A stretch of 64,000 nucleotides of DNA from assembly GCF_918698155.1 (NCBI RefSeq), contig NZ_CAKKLX010000009.1, positions 1 through 64,000 on the forward strand, read 5' to 3'. Below the pieces are notes generated by a model, which saw nothing but the letters and a program-made list of their open reading frames with translations, was not told the origin of the DNA and ran no database searches. The translations under genes and the position numbers were made by a program. The stretch comes from Roseomonas sp. CECT 9278. Its GTDB lineage: Bacteria; Pseudomonadota; Alphaproteobacteria; Acetobacterales; Acetobacteraceae. This document shows positions 51,592 to 60,973 of this stretch, piece by piece; the first letter of the stretch is position 1, and every line of letters begins with the position of its first letter.

Positions 51592-54500
51592 ATGAACCTG
51601 TTTGCCATCCCGCCCGCGTCGCCCTTCCTCGACACCCTCGCCGCCGGCGTGCTCGCGCGCCTGTCGGATGCCGCGCCCGACGCGCTGGCACGCACCACCA
51701 TCCTGCTGCCCACGCGCCGCGCCGCGCGTGCGCTGCGCGAGGCCTTTCTGCGCGCCGCCTCCGGTCGCGCGCTGCTGCTGCCGCGCATGCGTGCGCTCGC
51801 CGGCCTGTCCACCGAGGATGCCGACGAACTCGCGCTGCCCGACCTGCTCGACCTGGCGCCGGCGGTCGAGCCGCTGACGCGCCAGGCGGTGCTGGCGGCG
51901 ATGGCCGCGCGCATCCCGCGCCGTGCCGGCGGCCCCGCCACGCCTGAGCAGGCCTGGCTGCTGGCCGGTGAATTGGCGCGGCTGTTCGACGAGATCGCGC
52001 TGGAGGAACACGACCTCGATTCCTTGGCGCTGATGACGCCGGGCGAGGTCGCGCAGGGCTGGCTGGCGCGGCTCGATGCGCTGGTGCCCGACCGCCACGC
52101 GGCGCATTGGCAGATCACCACCACGGTGCTGCGCGGAATCGCGACCGACTGGAACGGCTGGCTCGACGACCGCGGGCTGCTCGATATCGGGCTGCGGCGC
52201 GTGCGCGCCCTGGCGGCGCAGGCCGCGGCGTGGCGCGACGCACCGCCGGCGCATCCGACCATCGCGGCCGGCATCGGCGCCGGCGGCACCATCCCGGCGG
52301 CGGCGGCGCTGCTGGGCACGCTGGCGCGCGCGCCGCAGGGTGCCGTGGTGTTGCAGGGCCTGCCGGAAGCGATGGACGACGCGCTGTGGGAGGCCGTGCG
52401 CGCATCGCCTACGCATCCGCTCGCGGGCCAGGCGCGGCTGCTCGCGGCGATGGGGGCGTCGCGCAGCGACCTGCTGGCCTGGCATGAACCCTCGCCAGCC
52501 GGCGCCGCGCCGGATCGTGCCGTGCTGCTGGGCCGCGCGCTGGCGCCGGCGGCGGGGCTCGCTGCCTGGACGCAGCGCGACCCGGCACGCTGGGATGCGG
52601 CGCGTGAGGGGCTGACGCGCCTGGTCGCCGCCGATGCGCAGCAGGAAGCCGCCGCCATTGCGCTGCTGCTGCGCGAGGCGATGGAGACCGAGGGCGCGCG
52701 CGCCGCGCTGATCACGCCCGACCGCGACCTGGCGCGGCGCGTCTGCGCCGAGCTCGCGCGCCATGGCATCACCGCCGATGACAGCGCCGGCGCGCCGCTC
52801 GCCGAGACCCCTGCCGCTGCTTTCCTGCGCCTGCTGGCGCGCATGGTGGCGGAGGGCTTCGCGCCGGTGCCGCTGCTGTCGGTCCTGAAGCATCCGCTGT
52901 GCGCGGGCGGCATGGCGCGGGACGAATGGCTGGCGGCGGCGCGCGCGCTGGAACGCATCGCGCTGCGCGGGCCGCGGCCGGCCGCCGGGCTGGCCGGCCT
53001 GCGCGCGTCGGTGAAGGCGGCAGGCGATGCGCCGGCCTCGGTCACGGCGCTGCTCGATGCGCTGGAAGCGGCGCTGGCGGGCTTCGACACGCTGCCCGAT
53101 GCGCCGGCGCGCCCGCCCGCCGACCTGCTCGCCGCGCATATGGCGGCGGCGGAGGCGCTGGCCGCGACACCCGACCTGCCGGGCGGGCTGCGCCTCTATG
53201 CCGGGGAGGAAGGCGAACCGCTGGCGCGCCACCTCGATGCGCTTGCCTCCGCGCTGCCGCACATGCCGCCGATCGCGCCCGCCGATTGGCCGGACCTGTT
53301 CGAGGGCGCGCTGGCCGGGCCGGTCGCGCCGTCGCTGCGCGCCTCGCGCGGGCGGGGGGCGGCGGCGCATCCGCGCATCGCGGTGCTCGGCCTGTTGGAA
53401 GCGCGGCTGCAATCCTTCGACCGCGTGGTGCTCGGCGCGCTGGAGGAGAGCGTCTGGCCGCAGGCGACCGAACCCGGCCCATGGATGAGCCGCCCGATGC
53501 GCGCCGCCTTCGGCCTGCCGGAAGCGGAGGCGCGCATCGGGCGTGTCGCGGCGGATTTCCTGTTCGCCGCGGCTTCGGCGCGCGGGGCGGTGCTGTCATC
53601 GGCGCTGCGGCGTGGCGGGTCGCCGCGCGTGCCGGCGCGCTGGATGGTGCGGCTGGACACCTTCCTGGCGGGGCAGGGCGGGATGGCGCTCGTGGCATCG
53701 ACCGCTGCGGGATGGGCGACGGCGCTGGATGCGCCGGGCGTGGTGGCACACTGCGCGCGGCCGGCCCCCACGCCGCCGGCGGTGCTGCGGCCGCGGCGCC
53801 TGACCGTCTCCGATGCCGCGCTGCTGATCGCCGACCCCTACGCCTTCTACGCGAAGCGCGTGTTGCGGCTGCAGCCGCTGAAGGCGCTGGAGGAGGATGT
53901 CGGCGCCATCGAATACGGCACGCTGGTGCACGACGCGATGGCGGGCTTCCTGCGCGCGCTGCCGCTGGCCTGGCCGGGCGAGGAGGCCGCGCGCGCGACC
54001 TGGACGCGCGCCAGCGAGGCGGCGCTGAGCGTCCATGCCGACCGGCCCGGCATCCTCGCCTTCTGGGCGCCGCGGCTGGCGAATATCGGTGACTTCGTGA
54101 TCGCCGAGGAAGCCGCGCTGCGCGGCGATGGCGGCCTGATCGCCTGCCATGTCGAGACCAAGGGCAAAGCCGCACTGTCGCTGCCGGGCGGCGAGGTCGA
54201 GATCGAGGCACGCGCCGACCGGCTCGACCAGCTCTCCTCCGGCGGGTGGCGCGTGGTGGACTACAAGACCGGCACGGTCCCGAAGGAAGCGGCGCTGGCC
54301 GATGGCGGCGCGCCGCAACTGCCCATCGAGGCCTGGCTGCTGCGGCAGGGTGCCTTCCGCGGCACGCCGGGGGTCGCGCGCGACCTGATCTACTGGCGCC
54401 TGACCGGCGGCGAGCAGCCTGGCGAGGTCAAGAAAATCGACGCCACCGCGCTGGACTATGCGGCGATCGCGCAGGAGCGGCTGGAGCATCTCGCGGCGCG

Positions 54501-54621
54501 CTGGCTGCTGGGTGACGCGCCGTTTGCCTCGCGCCCGCATCCGTCGCGCAGCGCGGCGGGCGGCGACTACGACCACCTGGCGCGGGTGGACGAATGGTCG
54601 GCCGGGGAGGGCGAGGCATGA
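51592..54621 (+). CDS. addB: AddB, helicase/nuclease subunit of the AddAB double-strand-break repair complex
   Basis: A 1009-residue protein. The N-terminus (TTILLPTRRAARALREAFL) and middle follow the AddB/RexB inactive helicase fold, with LLEARLQSFDRVVLGALEESVWPQATEPGPWMSR as a strongly conserved block. The C-terminal PD-(D/E)xK nuclease has ADRLDQLSSGGWRVVDYKTGTVPKEAAL. With AddA it resects broken DNA ends to a Chi-like site for RecA loading. ATG 51592 is preceded by GGTGGGAT; the longer frame upstream belongs to the OmpA-like gene. It overlaps addA by 4 bases. Confidence 0.95.
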   Translation: MNLFAIPPASPFLDTLAAGVLARLSDAAPDALARTTILLPTRRAARALREAFLRAASGRALLLPRMRALAGLSTEDADELALPDLLDLAPAVEPLTRQAVLAAMAARIPRRAGGPATPEQAWLLAGELARLFDEIALEEHDLDSLALMTPGEVAQGWLARLDALVPDRHAAHWQITTTVLRGIATDWNGWLDDRGLLDIGLRRVRALAAQAAAWRDAPPAHPTIAAGIGAGGTIPAAAALLGTLARAPQGAVVLQGLPEAMDDALWEAVRASPTHPLAGQARLLAAMGASRSDLLAWHEPSPAGAAPDRAVLLGRALAPAAGLAAWTQRDPARWDAAREGLTRLVAADAQQEAAAIALLLREAMETEGARAALITPDRDLARRVCAELARHGITADDSAGAPLAETPAAAFLRLLARMVAEGFAPVPLLSVLKHPLCAGGMARDEWLAAARALERIALRGPRPAAGLAGLRASVKAAGDAPASVTALLDALEAALAGFDTLPDAPARPPADLLAAHMAAAEALAATPDLPGGLRLYAGEEGEPLARHLDALASALPHMPPIAPADWPDLFEGALAGPVAPSLRASRGRGAAAHPRIAVLGLLEARLQSFDRVVLGALEESVWPQATEPGPWMSRPMRAAFGLPEAEARIGRVAADFLFAAASARGAVLSSALRRGGSPRVPARWMVRLDTFLAGQGGMALVASTAAGWATALDAPGVVAHCARPAPTPPAVLRPRRLTVSDAALLIADPYAFYAKRVLRLQPLKALEEDVGAIEYGTLVHDAMAGFLRALPLAWPGEEAARATWTRASEAALSVHADRPGILAFWAPRLANIGDFVIAEEAALRGDGGLIACHVETKGKAALSLPGGEVEIEARADRLDQLSSGGWRVVDYKTGTVPKEAALADGGAPQLPIEAWLLRQGAFRGTPGVARDLIYWRLTGGEQPGEVKKIDATALDYAAIAQERLEHLAARWLLGDAPFASRPHPSRSAAGGDYDHLARVDEWSAGEGEA

Positions 54622-57600
54622 GCGAGTCGCCCCGCCAACGCGCCGAACACGCGCAGTCCCGCGCATCGGACCCGGCGGCTTCGGCCTGGGTGGAGGCGTC
54701 GGCCGGGTCGGGCAAGACCAAGCTGCTGACCGACCGCGTGCTGCGCCTGTTGCTGGCGGGTGTCGAGCCCGGCCGCATCCTGTGCCTGACCTTCACCAAG
54801 GCGGCGGCGGCCGAGATGGCGACGCGCCTGGCGCGCGCCCTGGGTGGCTGGGCGACGGCGGAGGATGCGGCGCTGGACGCCGCGCTGGGCGCGCTGACCG
54901 GGCGCGTGCCGGATGCCGCGGAGCGTACCGCGGCGCGCGCGCTGTTCGTGCGCGTGCTGGAGCAGCCGGGCGGGATGCGGATTTCCACCATCCATGCTTT
55001 TGCACAGTCGCTGCTGCGCGCCTTCCCGCTGGAAGCCGGGCTCGCACCGCAATTCGCGGTGGTCGAGGACCAGGATGCACGCGCGATGCTGGCGCGCGAG
55101 CGCGAGGCGGTGCTGGCCGGCAGGCCGGATCGCGCGGCGCTCGATCACCTCGCGCGGCTGGTGCCGCCGACGCGATTTGCCGAGGTGGTCGGGACGCTGG
55201 CGGCGACGCGCGGGCGGCTGCTGCGCGCGGTGGATGCGCGCCAGGGGCTGGCGGGGTTCGAGGGCGCGCTGGCGCATGCGCTGGGCTTGCTGCCGGGCGA
55301 GGCCACCGAGGATGCGGTGCTGGATGCGGCCTGTACGGGCGTGGGTGCGTCGGTGCCGCGCGCCGGTGCGCTGCTGCGCGCCAGCGGCAACGCCAACGAC
55401 CAGGCGCGTGGCACTGAGATCGCCGCCTGGCTGGCGCGCGATGCCACCGCGCGCGCAGCGCATTGGGAGGGGTGGCGCGGCCTGCTGCTCACCGAAAAGA
55501 ACGAGCCGCGCAAGAGGTTCGCGACGCAGAAGGCCGGCGCCGACGCGCCCTTCATCCAGGACACGCTGACGGCGGAGGCGGAGCGCGTGCAGGCGGCCGA
55601 GCAGGCCCGCGCCGCCGCCCGCGTGCTGGCCGCCACCATGGCGCTGCTGGCGATCGGCACGCCGGTCCTGCGCCGCTACGAGGCCGCCAAGGCGCGCGCC
55701 GGCATGCTCGACTACGACGACCTGATCCGTGGTGCCGAGCGCCTGCTGGAGGATCCGGGCAGCGCCTGGGTGCTGTTCAAGCTGGATGGCGGGCTCGATC
55801 ATGTTCTGCTGGACGAGGCGCAGGATTCCAACCCCGACCAATGGGGCATCGTGCGCGCGCTGACCGGCGAGTTCTTCGCCGGCGAGGGTGCGCGCGAGCA
55901 GGGCCGCACCGTCTTCGCGGTGGGCGACGTCAAGCAGTCGATCTACGGCTTCCAGGGCGCCGATGCCGAGGGCTTCGCGCGGGAGCGCGCGCATTACGGC
56001 GATGTCGTGCCACGCGCCGGGCTGGATTTCCGCCCGGTGCCGCTCGACGTGTCGTTCCGGTCCACCGCGCCGGTGCTGGCGCTGGTCGATGCCGTGTTTG
56101 CCGGCGGCGAGGCGCGCGAGGGCGTGGTCCAGGGCGAGGCGCCGCTGCGCCATTACGCCGATCGCGCCGGCCACGCCGGCAGCGTGGAATTGTGGCCGCT
56201 GCTGGAGGTCGGCGCGGCCGAGGCCCCGCCACCCTGGGCCCCGCCCGATGCGCCGGTGGATGGCGAAGGTGCGGCGCCGCGCCTGGCCGGGCTGCTCGCG
56301 CAGCGCATCCGCTTCATGCTGGACCACGAGACGCTGCCCGCGCGCGTCGAGCGCGGCGCGGACCAGCCGGAGGGGCGGCCGGTGCGGCCGGGGGATATCC
56401 TGGTGCTGCTGCGATCCCGCGCGCGCGGCGGCTTCCTGGCGGCGCTGGTGCGGGCGCTGAAGGACCTCCGCATTCCGGTTGGCGGCGTGGACCGCATGGT
56501 GCTGGCCGAGCAGATCGCCGTGCAGGACCTGCTGGCGCTGGCCGATGTGATGCTGCTGCCGGAGGACGACCTCACGCTTGCCGCGCTGCTGAAGTCCCCG
56601 CTGGTCGGGCTGGACGAGGACGAGGTCTACGCGCTGGCGCAGCCACGGCAGGGGTCGCTGTGGGGTGCGCTGTCGGCGCATCGTGGCGCCGAGACGCGCC
56701 TTGGCCGCGTGGCGGACTGGATCGCGCAGCAGATGGCGCGCGCCGATTTCGCGACGCCGCATGCGCTGTTCGCCGACGTGCTGGGCGGGCCGGGGCCGAT
56801 CGACGCGCGCGCCGGGCGGGCGCGGATGCTCGCCCGGCTCGGCCCCGATGCGGCGGATCCGATGGACGAGTTCCTGAACGCCGCGCTGGAGCATGAGCGC
56901 GCGCATCCGCCGTCCCTGCAGGGCTTCGTGCACCGCCTGCGGCAGGGCGGTGCGGAGGTGAAGCGCGAGGCGGAAGGCGTGGGCGACGCCGTGCGCATCA
57001 TGACCGTGCATGGCGCCAAGGGCCTGCAGGCGCCGATCGTCATCCTGCCCGACACCACCGGCGACCCGCCCGACCGCGCCGCGCTGCGCTGGATCGAGGA
57101 CGACCTGCCGGCCTGGGCGCCGAAGCAGAAGGGCTTCGCCGCCACCGCGCTGTCCGACCGCCGCCAGGACGACAAGGATGCCGAGGCGCGCGAGCAGCAC
57201 CGGCTGCTGTATGTGGCGCTGACGCGCGCGGAGGATCGCCTGGTGGTCTGCGGCTGGCAGGGGCGGCGCGCAGTGCCGGGCGGCTGCTGGTATCGACTGG
57301 TCGAACAGGGCTTCTCTCGACTGGACGGCGCGCAGGCGGACCCCTTCGGCGGGCCGGAGGAGATGTTCCCGGCCGACGCCGTCGTGCACCGGCTGGAAGC
57401 GCCGCAGACCGCGCCGCCGCGCATCGAGGACCCGCCACGGGTCGCGGCTGCCGCGACCGCGTTGCCTGGCTGGGCGCGTGTGCCGGCGCGGGTCGAGACG
57501 CCGGAAGGGGCGGTGGCGCCGTCGGCCTTGCCCGGCGAGGAGGAGACGCCCGCCGCGCCGCCGCGACCCTCCGACGATCCGCGCGGCCTGCGCTTCCGTC

Positions 57601-58088
57601 GCGGCCGATTGGTGCATGCGTTGTTGCAGCACCTGCCGGACCACGCGCCCGCGATGCGCGCGGATGTCGCGCGGCGCTACCTGGCGCGGCCGGGGCATGG
57701 GCTGGATGCGGCGGAGCAGTCGGCGGTGCTGCACGAGGTGACCGCGCTGCTGGAAGCCCCGCTGGTCGCGGCGGCGCTCGGCCCCGGCAGCCTGGCGGAG
57801 GCGCCGCTGGCCGGGCGCGTCGGCGGGCGGCTGATTGCCGGCCAGGTGGACCGGTTGCTGGTGGAGCCCGGTCGCGTGCTGGTGCTGGACTACAAGACCA
57901 ACCGGCCGCCGCCGATGGATGTGGCGGCGGTGGCGCCGCTGTATCTGCGGCAGATGGCGGCGTATCGCGCGCTGCTGCGTGCGGCGTTTCCCGGCCGGCG
58001 GGTGGAATGCGCGCTGGTCTGGACCTATGGCGCGAGGGTCATGGCGTTGCCGGACGCATTGCTGGACCGGCACGCGCCGGCGCCGTGA
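54618..58088 (+). CDS. addA: AddA, UvrD-type helicase/exonuclease subunit of AddAB
   Basis: A 1156-residue protein. It has helicase motif I EASAGSGKTKLLTDRV (Lys33), LTFTKAAAAEMATR (Ia), VLLDEAQDSNPDQW (II), FAVGDVKQSIYGFQGAD (III), VRIMTVHGAKGLQAPIVILPDT (V) and LLYVALTRAEDRLVV (VI). The C-terminal RecB-like nuclease ends with GQVDRLLVEPGRVLVLDYKTNRP. It unwinds and degrades DNA ends with AddB. The start overlaps the addB stop. The 3' end runs into an inverted pair of the 131-bp repeat that separates it from the convergent amidohydrolase. Confidence 0.96.
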   Translation: MSESPRQRAEHAQSRASDPAASAWVEASAGSGKTKLLTDRVLRLLLAGVEPGRILCLTFTKAAAAEMATRLARALGGWATAEDAALDAALGALTGRVPDAAERTAARALFVRVLEQPGGMRISTIHAFAQSLLRAFPLEAGLAPQFAVVEDQDARAMLAREREAVLAGRPDRAALDHLARLVPPTRFAEVVGTLAATRGRLLRAVDARQGLAGFEGALAHALGLLPGEATEDAVLDAACTGVGASVPRAGALLRASGNANDQARGTEIAAWLARDATARAAHWEGWRGLLLTEKNEPRKRFATQKAGADAPFIQDTLTAEAERVQAAEQARAAARVLAATMALLAIGTPVLRRYEAAKARAGMLDYDDLIRGAERLLEDPGSAWVLFKLDGGLDHVLLDEAQDSNPDQWGIVRALTGEFFAGEGAREQGRTVFAVGDVKQSIYGFQGADAEGFARERAHYGDVVPRAGLDFRPVPLDVSFRSTAPVLALVDAVFAGGEAREGVVQGEAPLRHYADRAGHAGSVELWPLLEVGAAEAPPPWAPPDAPVDGEGAAPRLAGLLAQRIRFMLDHETLPARVERGADQPEGRPVRPGDILVLLRSRARGGFLAALVRALKDLRIPVGGVDRMVLAEQIAVQDLLALADVMLLPEDDLTLAALLKSPLVGLDEDEVYALAQPRQGSLWGALSAHRGAETRLGRVADWIAQQMARADFATPHALFADVLGGPGPIDARAGRARMLARLGPDAADPMDEFLNAALEHERAHPPSLQGFVHRLRQGGAEVKREAEGVGDAVRIMTVHGAKGLQAPIVILPDTTGDPPDRAALRWIEDDLPAWAPKQKGFAATALSDRRQDDKDAEAREQHRLLYVALTRAEDRLVVCGWQGRRAVPGGCWYRLVEQGFSRLDGAQADPFGGPEEMFPADAVVHRLEAPQTAPPRIEDPPRVAAAATALPGWARVPARVETPEGAVAPSALPGEEETPAAPPRPSDDPRGLRFRRGRLVHALLQHLPDHAPAMRADVARRYLARPGHGLDAAEQSAVLHEVTALLEAPLVAAALGPGSLAEAPLAGRVGGRLIAGQVDRLLVEPGRVLVLDYKTNRPPPMDVAAVAPLYLRQMAAYRALLRAAFPGRRVECALVWTYGARVMALPDALLDRHAPAP

Positions 58089-58093
58089 TTGCG

Positions 58094-58363
58094 CCAGAAT
58101 CTGATCGCGCGACGGCGCGATCCGGGAGCGCACGGCGCGACAGCGCCCGGACCGTCAGTCGCGCGCAGTGCGCCAGTGCGTGGCGTGAAAGCCAGGGCGG
58201 CGCAGGCCGGCGCCCGGCACCCGAGGGCGCAAAATGCGGATCGTGCGGCTGCACGATCCGGGAGCGCAAAGCGCGACCGCGCCCAGACCGTCAGCGATGC
58301 CAGGCGCGCCAGTGCGTGGCGCGCAAGCCAAGCCGCCAGAGGCGGCGCCCGGCGCTTGAGGGC
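58094..58363 (-). repeat. two inverted copies of the multi-hairpin dispersed element
   Basis: Read on the minus strand, units begin at 58363 and 58228 (135-base spacing) with GCCCTCAAGCGCC and GCCCTCGGGTGCC. Both carry a paired GGATCGTGC/GCACGATCC- or GATCGCGC/GCGCGATC-type hairpin, and unit one has a perfect GCGCGCCA/TGGCGCGC hairpin. The sequence lies between the convergent addA and amidohydrolase stops and nearly fills the gap, so it could end both transcripts. Confidence 0.8.
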
Positions 58364-58373
58364 GCAAAACGAC

Positions 58374-59543
58374 TCAGCGAGCGAGCTCTTGCTCCACGAG
58401 CCTGGCGAAGACCGAGGCGCCGAGCGGGATCAGGTCGTCGTTGAAGTCGAAGCGCGGATTGTGCAGGCCGACCGTATGCCGCCCGCCATCGCCCTGGCCG
58501 ATGCCGATGAAGGCGCCCGGGCACTTCTGCAGCATGTAGGAGAAATCCTCCGCCCCCATGCGCGGGGGCGCGTTGCGGTGGATGCGCGTATCCCCAAGCA
58601 CCGCTGCCGCGGCGGCCTGCGCGCGCAGCGTTTCGGCCTCGTGGTTGATGGTGGGCGGATAGCCGCGCGTGAAGGCGAGTTCCGCACGCGCGCCATGCGC
58701 TTCCGCGATGGCCTTCACGATGGTGCCGAGGCGCGCTTCCACCATGTCCTGCACCTCGGTCCGGAAGGTGCGCACGGTACCGTTGAGCTCGGCGATCTCG
58801 GGGATGACATTGCCGGCCGAACCGGCGTGGAACTGGCACAGGCTGACCACCGCGGTGTCGATCGGGTCCATCGATCGCGAGACGATGGACTGCGCCGCCA
58901 CCACGATCTGCGCGCCGACCAGCACGGGGTCGATGCAGATCTGCGGGCGCGAGGCATGGCCGCCCTTGCCATGGATGGTGATGCTGATGCGGTCGGCGGC
59001 GGCCAGCACCGGGCCGGCGGTGATGCGCGCCTCGCCCAGGGGCAGTTCCGGGTCGTTGTGCAGGGCATAGACCTGGTCGGTGGGGAAGCGGTCGAAAAGG
59101 CCTTCTTCCACCATCACGCGGCCGCCGCCGCCGCCTTCCTCCGCCGGCTGGAAAATGAAGTGGACGGTGCCGTCGAAGTTCTTCGTCTCGGCCAGGTAGC
59201 GCGCGGCACCCAGCAGCATGGTGGTGTGCCCGTCATGGCCGCAGGCATGCATCTGGCCGGGCGTGGTGGACCGGTGCGGCATGTCGTTGGCTTCCTGCAT
59301 GGGCAGGCAGTCCATGTCGGCGCGCAGGCCGATGCTGCGCTTCGAGGAACCGCTGCGGAGCACGCCGACCAGGCCGGTGCCGGCGATGCCGCGATGCACC
59401 TCGATCCCCCAGGCCGCCAGTTGCTGCGCCACCAGCTCCGAGGTGCGGTGTTCCTGGAACCCCATCTCCGGATGCGCGTGGATGTCGCGGCGCGTGGCCG
59501 CGAGCTCGGGCTGGAAATCGGCGATGCGGTTGTAGATCGGCAA
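58374..59543 (-). CDS. M20-family amidohydrolase (N-acyl-amino-acid/hippurate hydrolase type)
   Basis: A 389-residue metallo-amidohydrolase. It has RRDIHAHPEMGFQEHRT, the metal-binding GLRADMDCLPMQE and ACGHDGHTTMLLGAA, the catalytic Glu pair in FIFQPAEEGGGGG, the dimerisation-domain GKGGHASRP, and MGAEDFSYML near the end. Members hydrolyse N-acyl amino acids, hippurate or indole-acetyl conjugates. Downstream of a class III aminotransferase and a CNT nucleoside-type transporter on the same strand, it may belong to one nitrogen-scavenging group (inference). The start codon is the natural family start. Confidence 0.92.
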   Translation of the reverse strand: MPIYNRIADFQPELAATRRDIHAHPEMGFQEHRTSELVAQQLAAWGIEVHRGIAGTGLVGVLRSGSSKRSIGLRADMDCLPMQEANDMPHRSTTPGQMHACGHDGHTTMLLGAARYLAETKNFDGTVHFIFQPAEEGGGGGRVMVEEGLFDRFPTDQVYALHNDPELPLGEARITAGPVLAAADRISITIHGKGGHASRPQICIDPVLVGAQIVVAAQSIVSRSMDPIDTAVVSLCQFHAGSAGNVIPEIAELNGTVRTFRTEVQDMVEARLGTIVKAIAEAHGARAELAFTRGYPPTINHEAETLRAQAAAAAVLGDTRIHRNAPPRMGAEDFSYMLQKCPGAFIGIGQGDGGRHTVGLHNPRFDFNDDLIPLGASVFARLVEQELAR

Positions 59544-59605
59544 GGTCGTGTCCCCGTTCGGTCAGGTGAGCGTAGCGTGATTTCAGCCGGCGTGCGTGCG
59601 GCGCG

Positions 59606-60937
59606 TCACAAGCCGGCGACCGCGGCGTCCACCGCATCGCCGAAGCGCTCGACGATCATCGCGATCTCGGCGGCGTTGGTGACGTAGGGCGGGGCCAGGA
59701 TGACGTGGTCGCCATGCTTGCCGTCGATGGTGCCGCCCATCGGGTAGCAGGCCAGGCCGCGCGCGAAGGCTTCCTTCTTGACGCGTTCGTTGACCGCCAG
59801 CGCCGGGTCGAAGGTGGATTTCGCGGCGCGGTCAGTCACCAGCTCCACAGCCCAGAACAGGCCACGGCCGCGGATGTCGCCGACCTTCGCGTGGTTGCCG
59901 AGGCGTTCGACCAGCCCCTGTTCCAGCAGCGCGCCCATGGCGGTCACGTTGTCGAGCAGCTTCTCGTCGCGGATGACCTCCTGCACCGCCAGCGCCGCCG
60001 CGCAGGCGACCGGATGCGCCTGGTAGGTATGGCCATGCTTGAAGGTGCCGGAACCCTTCGTCAGCGCGTCGATCACGCGGCCATGCACCAGGATGCCGCC
60101 GATCGGCTGGTAGCCGCCGCCCAGGCCCTTGGCGATGACCTGGATGTCGGGCGACACGCCTTCCTGTTCCCAGGCGTGCAGCGTGCCGGTGCGGCCCATG
60201 CCGGACATGACTTCATCGAGGATCAGCAGCGCGCCGTGGCGGTCGCACACCGCCTTCATGGCCGGGAAGTAGCCGGGCAGCGCGGTGGCGCAGCCGAGTG
60301 TCGCGCCGACGACCGTTTCCGCGCAGAAGGCGATCACGTTCTGCGGGCCGAGGCGCTGGAATTCGGCTTCGAGTTCCGCGGCCAGGCGCGCGACGTAGTC
60401 GGCATCGGTCTCGCCATCGCGCCGGTCGCGATAGGCGAAGCAGGGCGAGACATGGCTGAAGGCGTCCGACAGGATCGGCGCATAGGGCGCGCGGCGCATC
60501 GCGTTGCCGCCCGCGGCCAGCGCACCGAGCGTATTGCCGTGATAGGACTGGCGCCGCGCGATGAACTTCGTGCGCTGCGGCTGCCCGGCTTCCAGCGCCC
60601 ATTGGCGCGCGATCTTGAGCGCGGCCTCCATGCCCTCGGATCCCGACGACACGAAATACGCGTGGGTCAGGCCGCCCGGCGCGTGGCCGACCAGCATGTC
60701 CGCGAGCTGTTCGGCGCTGCCGGCGCTGAACAGCGCTGTGTGGGCATAGCAGAGCCGGTCGATCTGGTCCTTCATGGCCTGGATCACATGCGGATGGCCG
60801 TGGCCGAGGCAGGCGACGGCGGCACCGCCGGAGCCATCGATCACCTCATGGCCCGATGCGTCCCGCAGCCAGATGCCGCGGCCGGAGACGGCGACGGGCG
60901 GGGCCTCGCGCAGGTTGCGGTGGACGATGTGGGTCAT
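59606..60937 (-). CDS. class III PLP-dependent aminotransferase
   Basis: A 443-residue fold-type I transaminase. It has SGGAAVACLGHGHPHVI near the start, FVSSGSEGMEAALKIARQW, SYHGNTLGALAAGG, LILDEVMSGMGRTG and the PLP Lys in VIAKGLGGGYQPIGGILV, with THTYQAHP-like GHTYQAHPVACAAAL. Class III enzymes move amino groups from omega-amino acids, amines or GABA to 2-oxo acids. ATG 60937 has GGAG 9 bases upstream. It lies between the amidohydrolase and the CNT transporter; the substrate is not predictable. Confidence 0.93.
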   Translation of the reverse strand: MTHIVHRNLREAPPVAVSGRGIWLRDASGHEVIDGSGGAAVACLGHGHPHVIQAMKDQIDRLCYAHTALFSAGSAEQLADMLVGHAPGGLTHAYFVSSGSEGMEAALKIARQWALEAGQPQRTKFIARRQSYHGNTLGALAAGGNAMRRAPYAPILSDAFSHVSPCFAYRDRRDGETDADYVARLAAELEAEFQRLGPQNVIAFCAETVVGATLGCATALPGYFPAMKAVCDRHGALLILDEVMSGMGRTGTLHAWEQEGVSPDIQVIAKGLGGGYQPIGGILVHGRVIDALTKGSGTFKHGHTYQAHPVACAAALAVQEVIRDEKLLDNVTAMGALLEQGLVERLGNHAKVGDIRGRGLFWAVELVTDRAAKSTFDPALAVNERVKKEAFARGLACYPMGGTIDGKHGDHVILAPPYVTNAAEIAMIVERFGDAVDAAVAGL

Positions 60938-60973
60938 GGAGAGGGCTCCTTCGCCCGCCATCCTGCACCGGCG

